From Chitinophagaceae bacterium (lineage in GTDB: Bacteria > Bacteroidota > Bacteroidia > Chitinophagales > Chitinophagaceae), in the NCBI GenBank assembly GCA_016710745.1, contig JADJVB010000013.1, positions 1 to 64,000 of the forward strand: DNA of 64,000 nucleotides, in the 5' to 3' direction. Positions 62,422 to 64,000 of this stretch are shown here, one piece after another (the stretch's first letter is position 1; every line of letters begins with the position of its first letter). A program made the translations under genes and the position numbers. Below the pieces are notes generated by a model. The model ran no database searches. It saw nothing but the letters and a program-made list of their open reading frames with translations, and was not told the DNA's origin.

Positions 62422-62512
62422 CGGAGCAAATCACCGGAGCAAATCACCGGAGCAAATCACCGGAGCAAATCACCGGAGCAAATCACCGGAATAAATCACC
62501 GGAATAATTCAA
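62422..62512. repeat. 13-bp tandem repeat CGGAGCAAATCAC
   Basis: Five perfect copies (62422-62486) are followed by one variant CGGAATAAATCAC (62487-62499) and one degenerate copy to 62512. The array grows out of the palindrome at 62409-62424 and ends eight bases before the umuD stop codon. There are no unique spacers, so it is not a CRISPR array. It is the kind of locus that varies in copy number between strains. Confidence 0.85.
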
Positions 62513-62520
62513 ATAACAAT

Positions 62521-62955
62521 TCATCCCATAAACTTAATACTGTAAGTCACCACCCCCCAAATCACCAGATCACTAAACTCATTCACTTCAATGGGCGATA
62601 GTTTTGGTGTTTCCGGAATCAGCCGCACACGGTTCATGGTTTTTTCCAATCGTCGTATCAACATTTCGCCATCTACCACCGCAATCACGATCTTGCCGTT
62701 TACCGGTTTGATGGACCGGTCTACGATCACAATGTCACCGTCGTGAATGCTGGCATTGATCATACTGTTGCCGCTTACCCGCATAAAATAGGTGGCCGGT
62801 TTGTTGCGGATAAGCTGCTCGTTCAGGTCGATACCGCGGTCCATATAATCATCGGCGGCAGCGCCAAAACCGGTGGCATTAGCCGTTGGTACGTCCAGTT
62901 GTTTAAAGGCCTTGCTGCCGCGGTAACCGGCCGTATACAAATTGTCTACTTCCAT
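62521..62955 (-). CDS. umuD: UmuD-like S24 peptidase, catalytic lysine replaced
   Basis: A 144-residue LexA/UmuD-type protein with no DNA-binding domain; in polymerase V, UmuD cleaves itself when RecA is activated and then joins UmuC. GFGAAADDYMDRGIDLNEQLI matches UmuD after its cleavage site. SGNSM contains the nucleophile Ser64. The expected general-base lysine (UmuD Lys97, in DGEFTVKKL) aligns with Arg101 in DGEMLIRRL. The residue before the cleavage glycine is Thr28 rather than Cys or Ala. So self-cleavage may be impaired. It is on the same strand as umuC, now 1.15 kb upstream of it. Confidence 0.88.
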   Translation of the reverse strand: MEVDNLYTAGYRGSKAFKQLDVPTANATGFGAAADDYMDRGIDLNEQLIRNKPATYFMRVSGNSMINASIHDGDIVIVDRSIKPVNGKIVIAVVDGEMLIRRLEKTMNRVRLIPETPKLSPIEVNEFSDLVIWGVVTYSIKFMG

Positions 62956-63001
62956 AACGGTAATTTTTATTTCATCCCCCGGGACTAATTATTTGTAAAT
63001 A

Positions 63002-63030
63002 ACTAAATTATTTAGTAAATTTATACTAAA
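63002..63030. promoter_or_regulatory. ACTAAA half-site cluster between umuD and the 2H-phosphoesterase-like gene
   Basis: ACTAAAT-T-ATTTAGT (63002-63016) is a near-perfect dyad, and TTTAGTA (63011-63017) pairs with TACTAAA (63024-63030) across six bases. The three alternating half-sites lie in the 116-base divergent gap. They may be an SOS-type operator controlling both directions. The binding protein is unknown. Confidence 0.5.
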
Positions 63031-63071
63031 ATTATTGGGAAATAAATTTTTCATTTCAAAATCTATTGATT

Positions 63072-63674
63072 ATGCACATACCAGTAAGCGTACCGGGGCA
63101 TCAATTATATGAATACCTGCTGGTGATAGATCCGCACGAGGAACTCAGGCACAGGATTAAAAAGAGCAGACTGCAATTAACGGAAAAATATCATATCCAG
63201 CAACCCCAAACTGGCAGGCCGCATGTGTCGCTGCTGCGGTTTACGGCGGTAAAGATGCTGGAGGAAAAGCTCATCAACCGACTGCAATATATTGCGATGG
63301 CCGAAAAGCCCTTTGTCATTGAATTGCAGGATTACGGAAGCTATCCCATGCACGCCATTTTTATCAAAATAGCCAATCAACCCCGGGTTTTGCAGTTGAT
63401 CAAAAATCTGAAGCAAGCCAGGCAGTTGATGAAAAGCGGCGGGGAAGATCCACATTTTTTGCAGGATCCTCAGATTGCACTGGCGGGCAGGCTACCCAAA
63501 GAAAAATACCTCGAGATCATGAAGGAATACCTGCATAAAAAATTTACCGGCAGGTTTTATGCCGATGCTTTTCTGCTGCTGCGACGGGCAAAGAATGAAA
63601 AGCGTTACCAGATTGTGAGGCGTTTTGAGTTTCAATGTTTACCGGTGTCGACGGCGCAGGGGGTATTATTTTAA
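63072..63674 (+). CDS. 2'-5' RNA ligase-like (2H phosphoesterase) protein with one motif altered
   Basis: A 200-residue protein from the ATG at 63072. RPHVSLLRF gives the first H-x-S motif (His51, Ser53). At the place of the second H-x-T, DPQIALAGRL has Gln134 and Ala136 instead of His and Thr. KEKYLEIMKEYLHKKFTGRFYADAFLLL is typical of the family end. 2H enzymes act on 2',3'-cyclic phosphates or 2'-5' RNA linkages. With one histidine lost this copy may be inactive or only nucleotide-binding. It is divergent from umuD and convergent with the SRAP gene, whose stop it overlaps by nine bases. Confidence 0.7.
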   Translation: MHIPVSVPGHQLYEYLLVIDPHEELRHRIKKSRLQLTEKYHIQQPQTGRPHVSLLRFTAVKMLEEKLINRLQYIAMAEKPFVIELQDYGSYPMHAIFIKIANQPRVLQLIKNLKQARQLMKSGGEDPHFLQDPQIALAGRLPKEKYLEIMKEYLHKKFTGRFYADAFLLLRRAKNEKRYQIVRRFEFQCLPVSTAQGVLF

Positions 63675-64000
63675 CAGGGCAAGTTCGGGATAAGTAAAAG
63701 GTTCAATGGTTTCGGGAGCGTTGCTGTTTTCTGTGCGGGAAGTGATGCGTTTGCTGATGGTATGGTTTTGCATATCGGTTTCGGGATAAGGTTGGAAGAA
63801 GGATTGAATGTCTTCTTTTTTCAGATCGGGACTCAACCATTTTTTGTAAAGCAATGGGGGCACGATCACCGGCATTCTTTTTTTCAGGTTGTGAATTTTT
63901 TCCATCATCGGGTTAGCATCGGTGGTGAGGATGGAGAAGCTGTTGATGAGTTCACCGGTAGATTTGTCTACCCAGGAAGCATAGATGCCGGCAAAGCAGA
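63666..64000 (-). CDS. SRAP-family (YedK/HMCES) protein, 5' end beyond the window
   Basis: The visible C-terminal part (about 110 residues) has FAGIYASWVDKSTGELINSF, ILTTDANPMMEKIHN and KKRMPVIVPPLLYKKWLSP. These are the conserved SRAP motifs, including the H-x-R-M-P region with Lys-Lys-Arg. SRAP proteins form a covalent link to abasic sites in single-stranded DNA through the N-terminal cysteine, which lies outside the window. The neighbourhood with umuDC supports a DNA-damage role. Confidence 0.88.
   Translation of the reverse strand, partial: CFAGIYASWVDKSTGELINSFSILTTDANPMMEKIHNLKKRMPVIVPPLLYKKWLSPDLKKEDIQSFFQPYPETDMQNHTISKRITSRTENSNAPETIEPFTYPELALLK

Noticed and set aside
62422..62512. 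Possible CRISPR array
   Set aside because: Units are contiguous with no spacers, only 13 bases long, and no cas genes are present.

Overview
The window looks like a chromosomal segment of a member of the Bacteroidota, most likely Chitinophagaceae or a close relative. The grounds are the gene content (flavobacterial-type carotenoid genes, four-helix-bundle remnant, REP-associated transposase), frequent TTG/GTG starts without clear Shine-Dalgarno sites, and several TAnnTTTG boxes of the Bacteroidetes -7 type. No rRNA, tRNA or CRISPR array was seen. Region 1 (1-45.0 kb) is a large surface-polysaccharide (O-antigen/exopolysaccharide) locus. It starts with badly broken dTDP-sugar genes (rmlB, rmlA, a C-methyltransferase), then a GT9, a degenerate winged-helix regulator with a palindrome just upstream, and a hexapeptide acetyltransferase. 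From about 7.2 to 17.4 kb lies a visibly more AT-rich block: a flippase read through into an FkbM methyltransferase, a DegT aminotransferase, WbqC, methyltransferases, an ATP-grasp/HAD fusion and two tandem five-bladed-propeller glycosidase-like proteins. From 17.4 to 45 kb follow many GT4/GT2 glycosyltransferases, an MBOAT/SGNH acetylation pair, two nucleotide-sugar epimerases, AsnB, a second flippase, UDP-galactopyranose mutase with a Galf-transferase-like GT2, an acyltransferase-3, and a bacillosamine-like end module (PglD/NeuD-like acetyltransferase, LegC-like aminotransferase, PglC-like initiating transferase). Two paralogous polytopic proteins on the minus strand are the only good candidates for the missing Wzy polymerase. 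Region 2 (45.0-59.6 kb) is a carotenoid locus. A CarH-like MerR/B12 photoreceptor-type regulator and an ECF sigma factor precede crtI, crtB, idi, a cruF-like hydratase, crtZ and a fused CrtYcd-type lycopene cyclase. A crtD-like desaturase lies at the far end on the other strand. Together these fit a monocyclic, 1'-hydroxylated xanthophyll of the saproxanthin/myxol type; crtE is not in the window. Between the cyclase and crtD sits an opposed six-gene operon: ABC ATPase, ABC-2 permease, acyl carrier protein, condensation/PapA-like acyltransferase, FAD oxidoreductase and AMP-ligase. It looks like a compact acyl-loading, transfer and export system of unknown product. Region 3 (59.6-64.0 kb) is a DNA-damage island: umuC, umuD, a 2H-phosphoesterase-like gene and an SRAP (YedK/HMCES) gene. 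UmuD and UmuC are separated by a REP-associated tyrosine transposase with flanking palindromes and two striking tandem-repeat arrays. Many genes between 1 and 31 kb carry single-base frameshifts, often at homopolymers, whereas the 33-64 kb part is nearly clean. This is either local gene decay or uneven sequence quality and should be settled before any of these genes is called dead.
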